A stretch of 64,000 nt of DNA from Zhongshania aquatica (lineage in GTDB: Bacteria; Pseudomonadota; Gammaproteobacteria; Pseudomonadales; Spongiibacteraceae). A program made the position numbers and the translations under genes. The DNA lies in NCBI RefSeq assembly GCF_027257955.1, contig NZ_JANZNQ010000020.1, forward strand, positions 1 to 64,000, written 5' to 3'. A model generated the notes under the pieces. That model saw only the letters and a program-made list of their open reading frames with translations, did not search any database and had not been told where the DNA came from. Shown here in pieces: positions 28,906 through 37,638 of this stretch (position 1 is the first letter of the stretch; the number at the start of each line of letters is the position of its first letter).

Positions 28906-29115
28906 ATGGATCAACAGGATGACAAGGCCAAGAAACCGAGCCTTTTAGCCGTTATAGGCAGTGTAGTGTCAGCAGCTTTTGGTGTACAAAACAGCAAAAA
29001 CCGTGAGCGTGACTTTACCCATGGTAAGTTTAGGAACTACGTTATCACGGCAATCATTTTTGTTGCTGTGTTTATCACCACCGTATATACCATCGTACAA
29101 ATCGTCTTAAAATAA
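28906..29115 (+). CDS. DUF2970 small membrane protein
   Basis: This 69-residue protein has the DUF2970 layout: a short N-terminal segment PSLLAVIGSVVSAAFGVQ, a charged middle KNRERDF and one membrane helix YVITAIIFVAVFITTVYTIVQ at the C-terminus. The function is unknown. A good ribosome binding site (AGGAG) precedes the ATG. It lies 57 bases after metH and is followed by a very strong hairpin. Confidence 0.85.
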   Translation: MDQQDDKAKKPSLLAVIGSVVSAAFGVQNSKNRERDFTHGKFRNYVITAIIFVAVFITTVYTIVQIVLK

Positions 29116-29132
29116 TGAATTGGCTAAACGTT

Positions 29133-29176
29133 GCACCCATAAAAAAAGCCGCATTAGCGGCTTTTTTTATGGGTGC
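29133..29176. terminator. bidirectional terminator, perfect 20-bp stem
   Basis: The left arm (29133-29152) and right arm (29157-29176) are perfect reverse complements of 20 bases around an ATTA loop. Each arm has a seven-base A or T tract next to a GC-rich core (GCCGC/GCGGC). It lies between the convergent DUF2970 gene and the 39-residue membrane protein gene, and so can end transcription from both sides. Confidence 0.9.
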
Positions 29177-29186
29177 GCATTCCGAA

Positions 29187-29306
29187 CTAGGTCGGCATGC
29201 CGTGCAGCCAGTAAATTGCAGTGCCTACCACTAACGCTAAAATTGCTATAGTAGCGCACACATCCGCAAAGTTATCTTCGCGCTGTTCTTGGGTTTGATC
29301 AGACAT
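29187..29306 (-). CDS. 39-residue single-helix membrane protein
   Basis: A 39-codon frame begins with ATG at 29306 and ends with TAG. It encodes a polar acidic N-terminus (SDQTQEQREDNFADV) followed by one membrane helix (CATIAILALVVGTAIYWL). GAGG lies five bases before the ATG, a good ribosome binding site; the longer frame to 29372 has none. The gene ends ten bases before the bidirectional terminator. The function is unknown, and a tail-anchored regulator of a membrane enzyme is one possibility. Confidence 0.6.
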   Translation of the reverse strand: MSDQTQEQREDNFADVCATIAILALVVGTAIYWLHGMPT

Positions 29307-29635
29307 AGGAGCCTCATAATACGAGTTAAAGACGCCGAAGTTCGGCAAAAGAAGTTGCAAGTATTGTAGCAAAAAAATGCAGACTGTTTAGGTTTAATTA
29401 TGCCGTTTTACGGCCAATTCGGGATCAATACGTATCCCTAGGATGCACCTCCCTTATCGACACATCGCATAAGCATTACCCAGAAAATCAGTTAGCGTAA
29501 TAAGGACATAGTCGTTACCATCTCATTCGATGCGTGAACCGGCGCCCTTTTCTACGTAAAATATGGGCAGGAAATAATGCCGCAGCGTTAAAAATGCATT
29601 ATTTGCCCACCAAAACTCTTAAGACAAAGGTTTCT
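29307..29635. other. intergenic region between the small membrane protein and cysI
   Basis: This stretch of about 330 bases separates two divergent genes. It contains a small hairpin GCCGT-TTT-ACGGC (29402-29414) and AT-rich segments that could hold promoters. I see no convincing -35/-10 pair, riboswitch or RNA gene. The cysI frame can be extended upstream to 29534, but without a ribosome binding site. Confidence 0.5.
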
Positions 29636-31279
29636 ATGTATATTTACGACCACTTTGACCGTCAAATCGTCAGTCAGCGTGTCGCCCAATTTCGCGACCA
29701 GACGCAGCGGTATCTCGACGGCAAAATAAGCGATGAGCAATTCTTACCGTTGCGCCTTCAAAATGGCTTATACATTCAACGCTTGGCGCCAATGATGCGT
29801 ATTGCCGTACCTTACGGCACGATGAGCTCAATCCAATTGCGTAAACTTGCTCACATAAGCCGCAAGTATGACAAGGGCTACGCGCATATCAGTACCCGCC
29901 AAAACGTGCAATTAAACTGGCCTAAACTGGAAGAAGTACCCGATATTTTAGCTGAACTGTTAGAAGTTGAAATGCACGCAGTTCAAACCAGTGGCAACTG
30001 TATCCGCAATACCACGGCGGATCAATTTTCCGGTGTTGCCGCTGACGAGATTGAAGACGCACGTCCTTACTGTGAAATTATTCGCCAGTGGTCAACCTTC
30101 CATCCCGAATTTGCGTTCTTACCCCGCAAATTTAAGATAGCGGTGTGTGGATCAAAATCTGATCGGGCTGCGATCATGATGCATGATATCGGTTTACAAA
30201 TAAGTCACGACACCAGTGGCAAAACCGCATTCAACGTATTCGTCGGTGGCGGCCTCGGACGAACGCCTGTCATCGGCAGTCTTATTTACGAAAACCTTGA
30301 ACCCCAACATTTATTGACATATTTAGAAGCCATCTTGCGGGTGTATAACCAGCTTGGCCGTCGTGACAATAAATTTAAGGCGCGGATTAAAATTTTAGTT
30401 CGCGCCATGGGCGCTGAGGCTTTTAAAGCTGAAGTTGAAAAGGAATGGGCTCACATCAAAGATGGTGACCTGACCCTAAGCGCTGAAGAGATTGATCGTG
30501 CTAAGTCATTTTTCCAATCACCCAGCTACGAAACACTAGCACAGCAGGATATGCAGGCGTTGGCCTTGGAAAATGCCGATTTTGCTCGCTGGCTTCAGCA
30601 TAATACCCATGAACACAAAATACCGGGCTATCGCATTGTTACTCTAGCCCTTAAAACCGTGGGCGTTGCACCGGGAGATATAACTGCTGAGCAGTTTGAA
30701 GCGGTCGCAGACCTATCCGAGCGTTACGGCTTTGGCGAAATACGCAGCACGCATCACCAAAATCTAGTACTTCCAGATGTAAAGCAAGCTGATCTACTGG
30801 CATTATGGAAAGAGCTAGATAAGCTGGAAGTTGCGTCGCCAACAGTTGGCACATTGAACGATATCATTTGCTGCCCAGGCGGCGATTTCTGCTCGCTAGC
30901 GAACGCGAAATCCATTCCCATTGCAGAAGCGATCCAGCGCAGATTCGATGACATCGACTACGTATATGATCTCGGAGAGATTGAGCTTAACATTTCCGGC
31001 TGCATGAACGCCTGTGGCCATCATCATATTGGGAACATCGGAATCCTAGGCGTAGATAAAAAAGGCCAGGAGTTTTATCAAGTATCACTTGGTGGCAGCC
31101 AGGGCTTAGAAGCCTCACTAGGCGCTATCCTCGGGCCCTCCTTTGCGCAAAACCAAGTGCCCGATGTGATTGAGAAAGTTTTAGAAACCTATGTAAGTCT
31201 GCGCCAGCCGGAAGAACGCTTTTTAGACACCTTCCGTCGCGTTGGCATAAACCCCTTTAAGGAGAGCGCTTATGCCTAA
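29636..31279 (+). CDS. cysI: siroheme-dependent sulfite (or nitrite) reductase hemoprotein
   Basis: This is a 547-residue reductase with a coupled siroheme and 4Fe-4S centre. The substrate-binding region includes ISTRQNVQLNWPK and TSGNCIRNTTADQFSGV. The cluster cysteines are C413 and C419 in CCPGGDFC, and C456 and C460 in GCMNACGHHH, which matches the CysI pattern. I chose ATG at 29636 because AAAGG lies five bases upstream. The adjacent DUF934 gene points to sulfite rather than nitrite as substrate. No flavoprotein subunit (CysJ) is nearby, so electrons may come from ferredoxin or an unlinked partner. Confidence 0.9.
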   Translation: MYIYDHFDRQIVSQRVAQFRDQTQRYLDGKISDEQFLPLRLQNGLYIQRLAPMMRIAVPYGTMSSIQLRKLAHISRKYDKGYAHISTRQNVQLNWPKLEEVPDILAELLEVEMHAVQTSGNCIRNTTADQFSGVAADEIEDARPYCEIIRQWSTFHPEFAFLPRKFKIAVCGSKSDRAAIMMHDIGLQISHDTSGKTAFNVFVGGGLGRTPVIGSLIYENLEPQHLLTYLEAILRVYNQLGRRDNKFKARIKILVRAMGAEAFKAEVEKEWAHIKDGDLTLSAEEIDRAKSFFQSPSYETLAQQDMQALALENADFARWLQHNTHEHKIPGYRIVTLALKTVGVAPGDITAEQFEAVADLSERYGFGEIRSTHHQNLVLPDVKQADLLALWKELDKLEVASPTVGTLNDIICCPGGDFCSLANAKSIPIAEAIQRRFDDIDYVYDLGEIELNISGCMNACGHHHIGNIGILGVDKKGQEFYQVSLGGSQGLEASLGAILGPSFAQNQVPDVIEKVLETYVSLRQPEERFLDTFRRVGINPFKESAYA

Positions 31280-31751
31280 TATAATTAAAGACCAACAGAT
31301 TAGTGATGATAGCTGGCAGGTTTGGCGCGACGCGGCAACGCTCCCAGAGTCAGGTGGCTATATTGTCCCTTTGACGCTGTGGCTAGAGCATAAAGACTCG
31401 CTTAAAGCCCTTGGGGATATCGCGGTATTTTTAGCAAGCGACGAGTCGCCAAAAGCGCTTGCCAACGATATCACCGAGCTAAACCTGATTGCAGTAGATT
31501 TCCCAAAATTTGCAGATGGACGCGGTTTCTCATATGGTCGTGAGCTGCGCGAGCAATTGGGTTATAAGGGTGAGTTGCGCGCCATTGGTGACTTCATGAG
31601 AGATCAACTGTATTTCCTAAGCCGCTGTGGCTTTAATAGCTTTGCTCTAGAAAACTCTGATCTTGAAGAGTCTCTAGCAAGCTTTAAGGATTTTTCAGAA
31701 TCCTACCAGCCGAGTATTGACCAGCGTCTGCCACTATTTCGCCGCCGCTAA
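31272..31751 (+). CDS. DUF934 family protein, sulfite reduction accessory
   Basis: This 159-residue protein belongs to DUF934, which is regularly found behind cysI and annotated as an oxidoreductase probably involved in sulfite reduction. The typical motifs are LWLEHKDSLKA, NLIAVDFPKFADGRGFSYGRELREQLGYKGELRAIGDFMRDQLYFLSRCGFN. Its role in the reaction is not established. It overlaps the end of cysI by eight bases, so the two are translated together. Confidence 0.9.
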   Translation: MPNIIKDQQISDDSWQVWRDAATLPESGGYIVPLTLWLEHKDSLKALGDIAVFLASDESPKALANDITELNLIAVDFPKFADGRGFSYGRELREQLGYKGELRAIGDFMRDQLYFLSRCGFNSFALENSDLEESLASFKDFSESYQPSIDQRLPLFRRR

Positions 31752-31775
31752 GTTTTAATACCAGCATCCGATACC

Positions 31776-31804
31776 GAAAATGCCGTCTTAATGACGGCAT
31801 TTTC
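31776..31804 (+). terminator. terminator hairpin after cysI-DUF934
   Basis: The arms GAAAATGCCGTC (31776-31787) and GACGGCATTTTC (31793-31804) are perfect reverse complements of 12 bases around a TTAAT loop. The T run lies mostly inside the stem. It starts 24 bases after the DUF934 stop and separates this unit from the antiporter gene. Confidence 0.75.
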
Positions 31805-31875
31805 TATTTCCCTTATTGTTTCATAGCACGCGCCTGTGTGATGATGAAAGCCCGCCGCAGTTAGAGGTACAACGC

Positions 31876-33042
31876 GTGGAAGCAAGCCTAACCTCATCCT
31901 TTTTCATGATATTTAGTGGTGCAGCGGTTCTTGCGTCTATAGCACTTTATACCCGTCAGCCACTATTAATCGCCTATATCGCCCTCGGCGCTATTATTGG
32001 GCCCTACGGAACCGGCTGGGTAACTGATCTCAAGCTACTCGCCGAGATCGCAGAATTTGGCATCATATTCCTGCTATTTTTACTCGGTTTGGATATGCAA
32101 CCGAAATCTCTACTTAGCACCCTAAAGAAAGCAACGGTGGTTGCCATCGCAAGCTCTCTGACCTTTGCCCTCATCGGTTTTGGGCTCGCCTATAGCTTTG
32201 GCTTTAGTCGAACTGAAAGCCTTATTGTCGGCGCTGCGATGATGTTTTCCAGTACCATTATCGGTATAAAACTTTTGCCCACTACAGCACTTCATCACCG
32301 CCACACTGGCGAATTGATGGTCGGTTTATTGCTATTGCAAGATTTAATCGCCATTTTTGTGTTGTTGGTTTTATTCAGTATGAGCCAAGGCGAGTTCTCT
32401 TCTATTAGCCTACTAAGGACCCTAATCGCCCTCCCCATCCTAGTTTTTTTTGCCTTCACCGCGGTACGTTATTTATTATTGCCAATGCTGAGACGGTTCG
32501 ATCGCTTTCATGAATACATTTTTTTACTGGCCATTGGCTGGTGTTTGGGTATGAGTGAGGCAGCACATTTCTTGGGTTTATCTACAGAAATTGGGGCTTT
32601 TTTGGCGGGTATTAGTTTGGCGACAAGCCCCATATCTCAATACATTGCTATCAACCTAAAGCCACTGAGAGACTTTTTCTTAATCCTGTTCTTTTTTTCG
32701 CTGGGCGCACGATTTGATCTCGGCTTGCTTGGTGAAATTTTGCTGCCGGCAGCCGTACTAGCAATGCTGATACTCACGCTAAAGCCTATTATTTTCCGCT
32801 ATTTAATCCACGGAATGAGCGAGACCAAAAAACTCGCTTGGGATTTAGGTTTTCGAATGGGGCAAATTAGCGAATTTTCGTTACTCATTGCTTACGTAGC
32901 AGCAGAAATGCTGCTTATTGGTCGAGAAGCGTCTCATCTGATTCAAGCGACTGCGATTATCAGTTTTGTCGTTTCATCATATATCGTGGTCTTCAACTAC
33001 CCAACACCAATCGGTATTTCAGACAAACTGCGGCGAGATTAA
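31876..33042 (+). CDS. CPA2-type cation:proton antiporter (KefB/GerN-like membrane domain)
   Basis: This integral membrane protein of 388 residues has about 11-12 helices with the Na+/H+ exchanger pattern: LGAIIGPYGTGW, LAEIAEFGIIFLLFLLGLDMQ, FSSTIIGIKLL, LLLLQDLIAIFVLL (with the conserved Asp) and STEIGAFLAGISLA. It lacks the C-terminal RCK/TrkA domain of KefB and KefC, so it is a short antiporter whose ion is unknown. I chose GTG at 31876, with AGAGG about eight bases upstream; a TTG at 31816 overlaps the region just past the terminator. Confidence 0.85.
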   Translation: MEASLTSSFFMIFSGAAVLASIALYTRQPLLIAYIALGAIIGPYGTGWVTDLKLLAEIAEFGIIFLLFLLGLDMQPKSLLSTLKKATVVAIASSLTFALIGFGLAYSFGFSRTESLIVGAAMMFSSTIIGIKLLPTTALHHRHTGELMVGLLLLQDLIAIFVLLVLFSMSQGEFSSISLLRTLIALPILVFFAFTAVRYLLLPMLRRFDRFHEYIFLLAIGWCLGMSEAAHFLGLSTEIGAFLAGISLATSPISQYIAINLKPLRDFFLILFFFSLGARFDLGLLGEILLPAAVLAMLILTLKPIIFRYLIHGMSETKKLAWDLGFRMGQISEFSLLIAYVAAEMLLIGREASHLIQATAIISFVVSSYIVVFNYPTPIGISDKLRRD

Positions 33043-33060
33043 TACCCGCCGCAGATACAA

Positions 33061-33630
33061 CTACTTAAAAACGACTGAGAATGTCACCGGAACGACAAGA
33101 TCAATACCCGCCAAGCCCGCCAAGCTGCGCAACTTGCCGATACCCGGTGCAAGACCAAAGCTATTGGCATTGATGAAAGATGGCGCACTTGTTGTCGCAT
33201 TGAAGCTACCGTTACTGAGCTTCGTCACAAGCACATTAAACTTAAGTGGCGCTTTTTTACCGTGGAGTGACAACTCCCCGCTTAAGTCCATCGTTTTTTG
33301 CTCGCCCATCCCTATCGAATTTAATTCGGCCATATCCAAATTTGTGGTGTAGACCGCGTTTGGAAATAAATCAATTTGAAACAGATGCTCACGCATTCGA
33401 TCATTTCTAATATCGATACCGCTCGCGACACTACTTAAATCGACGCTCAGTGTTGCTTTGCCGGTATTCTCATCAATATTTCCGCTTACAGACGTAAAGC
33501 TCATCAGCTCCGCAACGGAATCATTTTTAATAGTGACAAAATTCAGTACCGACGAATCCGCATCTAACTCAAGTGCGTTCAAACCTGTCAGTGGCAACGA
33601 AAGTGCCACCGCGCATATTAACTTCCTCAT
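33061..33630 (-). CDS. YceI-family periplasmic lipid-binding protein
   Basis: The signal peptide MRKLICAVALSLPLTGLNA is followed by a YceI beta-barrel domain with GIDIRNDRMREHLFQIDLFPNA and GELSLHGKKAPLKFNV. YceI proteins bind isoprenoid-like lipids in a lipocalin-like fold; the ligand here is unknown. I chose the ATG at 33630 with GGAGAG just upstream, giving 189 residues. The longer frame to 33726 has no support. A 16-base palindrome GAATATATATATATTC (33752-33767) lies upstream and may belong to its promoter. Confidence 0.9.
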   Translation of the reverse strand: MRKLICAVALSLPLTGLNALELDADSSVLNFVTIKNDSVAELMSFTSVSGNIDENTGKATLSVDLSSVASGIDIRNDRMREHLFQIDLFPNAVYTTNLDMAELNSIGMGEQKTMDLSGELSLHGKKAPLKFNVLVTKLSNGSFNATTSAPSFINANSFGLAPGIGKLRSLAGLAGIDLVVPVTFSVVFK

Positions 33631-33789
33631 GTATCTCTCCTTTGCATTTAATCCGCGAGCGTCAATCTCATCGGCATCTCTAGCTTTTATAATTTGATTA
33701 GCTATGTCGAGACCAACGAGTTTCACGTAGTAAGTCTTTATAAGACAGCTAGAATATATATATATTCAATAAAACCAAGAATTGAAGAC

Positions 33790-33816
33790 AAAAAAAAGCC
33801 CAGTAAACACTGGGCT
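33790..33816 (-). terminator. rho-independent terminator after etfA
   Basis: On the minus strand the stem AGCCCAGT and ACTGGGCT closes on a four-base loop and runs into eight Ts. It lies 25 bases past the etfA stop. Confidence 0.85.
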
Positions 33817-33841
33817 CCTTTTTAATACTGCTATTGCAGGC

Positions 33842-34771
33842 TTAGAGACTTGAATTAAGCTCTGGCACCGCATCAAACAGATCTGCAACTAAACCATAAT
33901 CCGCGACCTGAAAAATCGGCGCGTCTTCGTCTTTGTTGATCGCGACAATGACTTTAGAGTCCTTCATTCCCGCTAAATGTTGGATTGCACCCGAGATACC
34001 AACCGCGATGTACAGACCAGGCGCGACGATCTTACCAGTCTGACCGACCTGCATATCGTTAGGTACAAAACCTGCATCGACAGCTGCGCGAGAAGCACCC
34101 ACCGCAGCACCCAGTTTATCTGCCAAGGAATACAGCATGGCAAAGTTATCGCCATTTTGCATACCACGGCCACCAGATACTACGATACTGGCCGCAGTTA
34201 ACTCAGGACGATCGCTTTTCGCAACTTCTTCGCGAACGTAGCTAGAATTACCGGCGTCATGCGCACTGCCAACTGCTTCTACTGATGCGCTGCCACCTTC
34301 CGCTGCAACTGCGTCGAACGCAGTAGTACGAACAGTGATCACTTTGATTGAGTCAGAGGACTGTACAGTCGCGATAACGTTACCTGCATAGATAGGACGC
34401 TTGAATGTATCAGCGCTTTCTACAGAGATAATTTCAGAGATCTGCGCAACATCTAGCAGCGCAGCAGCACGTGGCAATGTGTTTTTACCGTTGGTGGTAG
34501 CTGGGGCTAAGATATAGCCGTAGTCTTTACCAAGCTCAGCAACCAACAAACTTACGTTCTCAGCAAGTTGGTGTCCGTAAGCTGCATTGTCGGCAACAAG
34601 AACTTTGCTTACGCCATCAATTTTCGCTGCAGCTTCTGCGGCAGCGCCGCAACCTTCACCGGCAACAAGAACGACAATATCGCCACCGATTGCTTTCGCA
34701 GCGGCAACAGTATTTAAAGTAGCGCCTTTAATTGAGGCATTGTCATGTTCTGCAAGAATTAAAATACTCAT
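33842..34771 (-). CDS. etfA: electron transfer flavoprotein alpha subunit
   Basis: EtfA carries FAD and passes electrons from acyl-CoA dehydrogenases to the ETF-ubiquinone oxidoreductase encoded just beyond. The FAD-binding C-terminal half is evident from [56 protein letters not shown] and [20 protein letters not shown]. The 309-residue length is normal. Its ATG overlaps the etfB stop (TGATG). Confidence 0.96.
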   Translation of the reverse strand: MSILILAEHDNASIKGATLNTVAAAKAIGGDIVVLVAGEGCGAAAEAAAKIDGVSKVLVADNAAYGHQLAENVSLLVAELGKDYGYILAPATTNGKNTLPRAAALLDVAQISEIISVESADTFKRPIYAGNVIATVQSSDSIKVITVRTTAFDAVAAEGGSASVEAVGSAHDAGNSSYVREEVAKSDRPELTAASIVVSGGRGMQNGDNFAMLYSLADKLGAAVGASRAAVDAGFVPNDMQVGQTGKIVAPGLYIAVGISGAIQHLAGMKDSKVIVAINKDEDAPIFQVADYGLVADLFDAVPELNSSL

Positions 34772-35520
34772 CAGATTACTTTCGCCTCGTTTTTCAGCTT
34801 ATCAACAAGTTCAGCAACATCAGCGACTTTAACGCCAGCTTGACGCTCTGCAGGCGGCTCAACCTTAAGTGTGGTCACTCGCGGCGTCACTTCAACACCT
34901 AGCTCTTCTGGTGTCATTGTATCTAAAGGCTTTTTCTTCGCCTTCATAATATTGGGTAGCGACGCGTAACGCGGCTCATTCAAACGCAGATCTGTAGTCA
35001 CTACAGCAGGTAACGCCAGTTTAACAACCTGTGAGCCGCTGTCGACTTCACGAGTAACAGTGACACTATCGCCCTCAACAACAACTTCAGACGCGAAGGT
35101 ACCCTGAGACATCCCAGATAATGCAGCAAGCATCTGGCCTGTTTGGTTGTTATCACCGTCGATCGCCTGCTTACCAAGAATCACCATTTTAGGCTCTTCT
35201 TTATCAACAACGGCTTTCAACAATTTAGCAATGGCTAGAGGCTGAACCTCAACGTCTGTCTCAATCAAAATGCCGCGGTCAGCACCCAGCGCCAGCGCAG
35301 TACGAATCTGCTCTTGGCATACTTTAGGACCGATAGAGACAGCAACTATTTCGGTTACCACGCCTTTTTCTTTCAGGCGTACAGCCTCTTCAATGGCAAT
35401 TTCGCAAAATGGGTTAATAGCCATTTTTACATTATTCAGATCAACGCCAGTACCGTCCGATTTCGGACGTACTTTTACGTTGTAGTCAACTACTCGTTTG
35501 ACAGCAACCAGAACCTTCAT
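34771..35520 (-). CDS. etfB: electron transfer flavoprotein beta subunit
   Basis: EtfB binds AMP and pairs with EtfA. Characteristic motifs are [95 protein letters not shown]. The length is 249 residues. It is translationally coupled to etfA and transcribed away from the ETF-QO gene across a 388-base region full of inverted repeats. Confidence 0.96.
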   Translation of the reverse strand: MKVLVAVKRVVDYNVKVRPKSDGTGVDLNNVKMAINPFCEIAIEEAVRLKEKGVVTEIVAVSIGPKVCQEQIRTALALGADRGILIETDVEVQPLAIAKLLKAVVDKEEPKMVILGKQAIDGDNNQTGQMLAALSGMSQGTFASEVVVEGDSVTVTREVDSGSQVVKLALPAVVTTDLRLNEPRYASLPNIMKAKKKPLDTMTPEELGVEVTPRVTTLKVEPPAERQAGVKVADVAELVDKLKNEAKVI

Positions 35521-35574
35521 GGATTCCCCAGTACACGCGTAAATTAAATGGAATGGCTTTATATCCCTACGCTG

Positions 35575-35595
35575 TGGAACTGCAAACCAGTTCCA
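35575..35595. promoter_or_regulatory. 21-bp dyad in the etfB leader
   Basis: The arms TGGAACTG (35575-35582) and CAGTTCCA (35588-35595) are perfect reverse complements with a five-base spacer CAAAC. It lies 55-75 bases upstream of the etfB ATG. It could be an operator or an mRNA leader hairpin. It differs from the FadR consensus in spacing (five rather than seven bases between the AACTG and CAGTT halves). Confidence 0.5.
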
Positions 35596-35628
35596 ACCGG
35601 ATAAAGCCTCTTTTCAAAGCGCGGTTAT

Positions 35629-35656
35629 ATTGACGCGTATAAGACCTAAGGTCAAT
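35629..35656. promoter_or_regulatory. nested dyad between etfB and ETF-QO
   Basis: The outer arms ATTGAC (35629-35634) and GTCAAT (35651-35656) enclose a second palindrome, GACCTAAGGTC (35643-35653). Both outer arms contain TTGAC, a -35-like element, one on each strand, which could serve divergent promoters. This reading is tentative. Confidence 0.35.
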
Positions 35657-35676
35657 AAAAGCAGCATATTCACCTC

Positions 35677-35695
35677 GCGAATAACAGCTATTCGC
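35677..35695. promoter_or_regulatory. 19-bp dyad between etfB and ETF-QO
   Basis: The arms GCGAATA (35677-35683) and TATTCGC (35689-35695) are perfect reverse complements with spacer ACAGC. A further partial copy of the right half (AGCTATTC) follows at 35698-35705. The size suits a dimeric repressor site; no factor is known. Confidence 0.4.
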
Positions 35696-35908
35696 AAGCT
35701 ATTCATAATTGGAACATTAATTAGTAAGGTTTTGTTTAAAAAAGGTTTTTTTTGCGCACCAGATTGTAAGAATAACAAATAAGTAAGGAATAAAACCCCT
35801 GCTAAAGTAGCGTTTTAAAGCCTCAGGTTTTATAATTCGCGCCTTAAATCGGTCATAAACCGCCCAAAACAAGGGCTATGCAGCTATAGCATACAGAGGA
35901 GAGAGTCT

Positions 35909-37564
35909 GTGGAACGCGAATCAATGGAATTTGACGTCCTGATCGTTGGGGCTGGCCCCGCCGGATTGGCTGCGGCGTGTAAAATTCGTCAGTTAAGCGA
36001 AAGCACCGGTAAAGACATCAGTGTTTGTGTTGTAGAAAAAGGCTCTGAAGTCGGCGCTCACATTCTTTCAGGTGCTGTTTTTGAACCCACCGCGCTAAAT
36101 GAGCTTTTTCCAGACTGGAAAGAAAAAGGCGCCCCGCTCAATACCCCGGTAACGGGCGACGACATCTACTATATGACCAGCGCCGAGAAGGCGATCAAGG
36201 TTCCTGGTTTCGCTGTACCAAAGACAATGCACAACGAAGGCAATTACATTATCAGTCTTGGCAATTTGTGCCGTTGGATGGCTGAGCAGGCCGAAGGTAT
36301 GGGTGCTGAAATATACCCTGGCTTTGCCGCTGCAGATGTTCTATTCCATGAAGACGGAAGCGTAAAAGGTGTTGTAACTGGCGACATGGGCATTGCAGAG
36401 GACGGTAGCCACAAAGACAGCTACATGCCCGGCATGGAGCTTCACGCAAAGTACACCCTGTTTGCCGAAGGCTGCCGTGGTCACTTGGGCAAGCGCCTGA
36501 TGGAAAAATTCGATTTGAATGCGGGCAAAGATCCCCAGCATTACGGCATCGGTATTAAAGAGCTGTGGAAAATTGATCCTGCCAAGCACGAAGAAGGTAA
36601 GGTTATTCACGCGACTGGCTGGCCCTTGTCAGAAAATGGCGCTTTTGGCGGCAGCTTCCTGTATCACATCGAAGACAATCAGGTGTCCATCGGTTTAATT
36701 ACCGACCTGTGCTACGACAACCCATATTTATCACCATTTGAAGAATTCCAACGCTTCAAAAAGCACCCTACCATTTCTCAGTTCTTGGAAGGTGGAGAGC
36801 GTATTTCTTACGGTGCGCGCGCTATTGCAAAAGGTGGTTTGCAATCACTACCAAAAATGACCTTCCCAGGCGGCCTATTGATTGGATGTGATGCTGGTAC
36901 GCTAAACTTTGCTAAAATCAAAGGCAGCCATACTGCGATGAAATCAGGCATGATCGCAGCTGAAGTGGTTCACAAGGCGATTACTGAGAACGAAGCCACT
37001 GGTGCCGAGTTAACGGAATACAAAACGGCGTTCGAAAGCTCGTCTCTTTATAAAGAACTTTATGAGCAACGCAACTTCGGTCCAGCTCAGCACAAATGGG
37101 GTAACTTGGTAGGCTCAGCCTATGCCTTCATTGACATCAACCTTTTCGGTGGCAAACTTCCGTGGACATTAGGTGACGATCACCCAGACCACGCGGAAAT
37201 GAAGCTGGCGGCAGATTCAAAGAAGATCACCTACGCGAAGCCTGATAACAAAATCACCTTTGATAGGCTGACGTCTGTCTTTCTATCTAATACCAATCAT
37301 GAAGAAGACCAGCCCTGCCATTTAACCCTGAAAGACCCAGAGCTGCCTATTCGCGACAACTTGCCCAAATACGCCGAACCTGCGCAGCGCTACTGCCCAG
37401 CGGGTGTATATGAAGTTATTGAAAGTGCAGACGGCACACCGAAATTCCAGATCAACGGCCAGAACTGTGTGCACTGTAAAACCTGTGACATTAAAGACCC
37501 TGCACAGAATATTGTATGGGTAACACCTGAAGGCTTGGGTGGACCCAATTACCCAAATATGTAA
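35909..37564 (+). CDS. electron transfer flavoprotein-ubiquinone oxidoreductase
   Basis: ETF-QO passes electrons from ETF to ubiquinone at the inner membrane, completing beta-oxidation electron flow. The FAD motif DVLIVGAGPAGLAAACKI is near the N-terminus, followed by GAHILSGAVFEP and GCDAGTLNFAKIKGSHTAMKSG. The C-terminal ferredoxin-like domain has the 4Fe-4S cysteines in YCPAGVYEV and NCVHCKTCDIKDP. The length of 551 residues is normal. The GTG at 35909 is well spaced from GAGGAGAGAG; the ATG five codons later is an alternative. A terminator follows. Confidence 0.95.
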   Translation: MERESMEFDVLIVGAGPAGLAAACKIRQLSESTGKDISVCVVEKGSEVGAHILSGAVFEPTALNELFPDWKEKGAPLNTPVTGDDIYYMTSAEKAIKVPGFAVPKTMHNEGNYIISLGNLCRWMAEQAEGMGAEIYPGFAAADVLFHEDGSVKGVVTGDMGIAEDGSHKDSYMPGMELHAKYTLFAEGCRGHLGKRLMEKFDLNAGKDPQHYGIGIKELWKIDPAKHEEGKVIHATGWPLSENGAFGGSFLYHIEDNQVSIGLITDLCYDNPYLSPFEEFQRFKKHPTISQFLEGGERISYGARAIAKGGLQSLPKMTFPGGLLIGCDAGTLNFAKIKGSHTAMKSGMIAAEVVHKAITENEATGAELTEYKTAFESSSLYKELYEQRNFGPAQHKWGNLVGSAYAFIDINLFGGKLPWTLGDDHPDHAEMKLAADSKKITYAKPDNKITFDRLTSVFLSNTNHEEDQPCHLTLKDPELPIRDNLPKYAEPAQRYCPAGVYEVIESADGTPKFQINGQNCVHCKTCDIKDPAQNIVWVTPEGLGGPNYPNM

Positions 37565-37580
37565 CCGTTTTTTTGTAATA

Positions 37581-37608
37581 AAAAAGGGCAGCTTACGCTG
37601 CCCTTTTT
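37581..37608. terminator. bidirectional terminator between ETF-QO and the DUF1285 gene
   Basis: The arms AAAAAGGGCAGC and GCTGCCCTTTTT are perfect reverse complements of 12 bases around a TTAC loop. The hairpin lies between the ends of two convergent genes and carries A/T tracts on both flanks. Confidence 0.88.
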
Positions 37609-37638
37609 GTTTTCTTTCAAAAAATTACTATAAAAAAA

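Larger units (their letters stand above)
35521..35908. promoter_or_regulatory. divergent regulatory region between etfBA and ETF-QO
   Basis: This 388-base AT-rich stretch contains no gene. It holds three inverted repeats listed separately and a purine-rich ribosome binding site (GAGGAGAGAG) for the ETF-QO gene. Promoters for both directions must lie here. I could not assign -35/-10 pairs with confidence. Confidence 0.65.

Noticed and set aside
35575-35595. FadR binding site before etfB
   Set aside because: The half-sites AACTG/CAGTT resemble FadR, but the spacing is five rather than seven bases and the GTC/GAC core is missing, so I list it only as an unassigned dyad.
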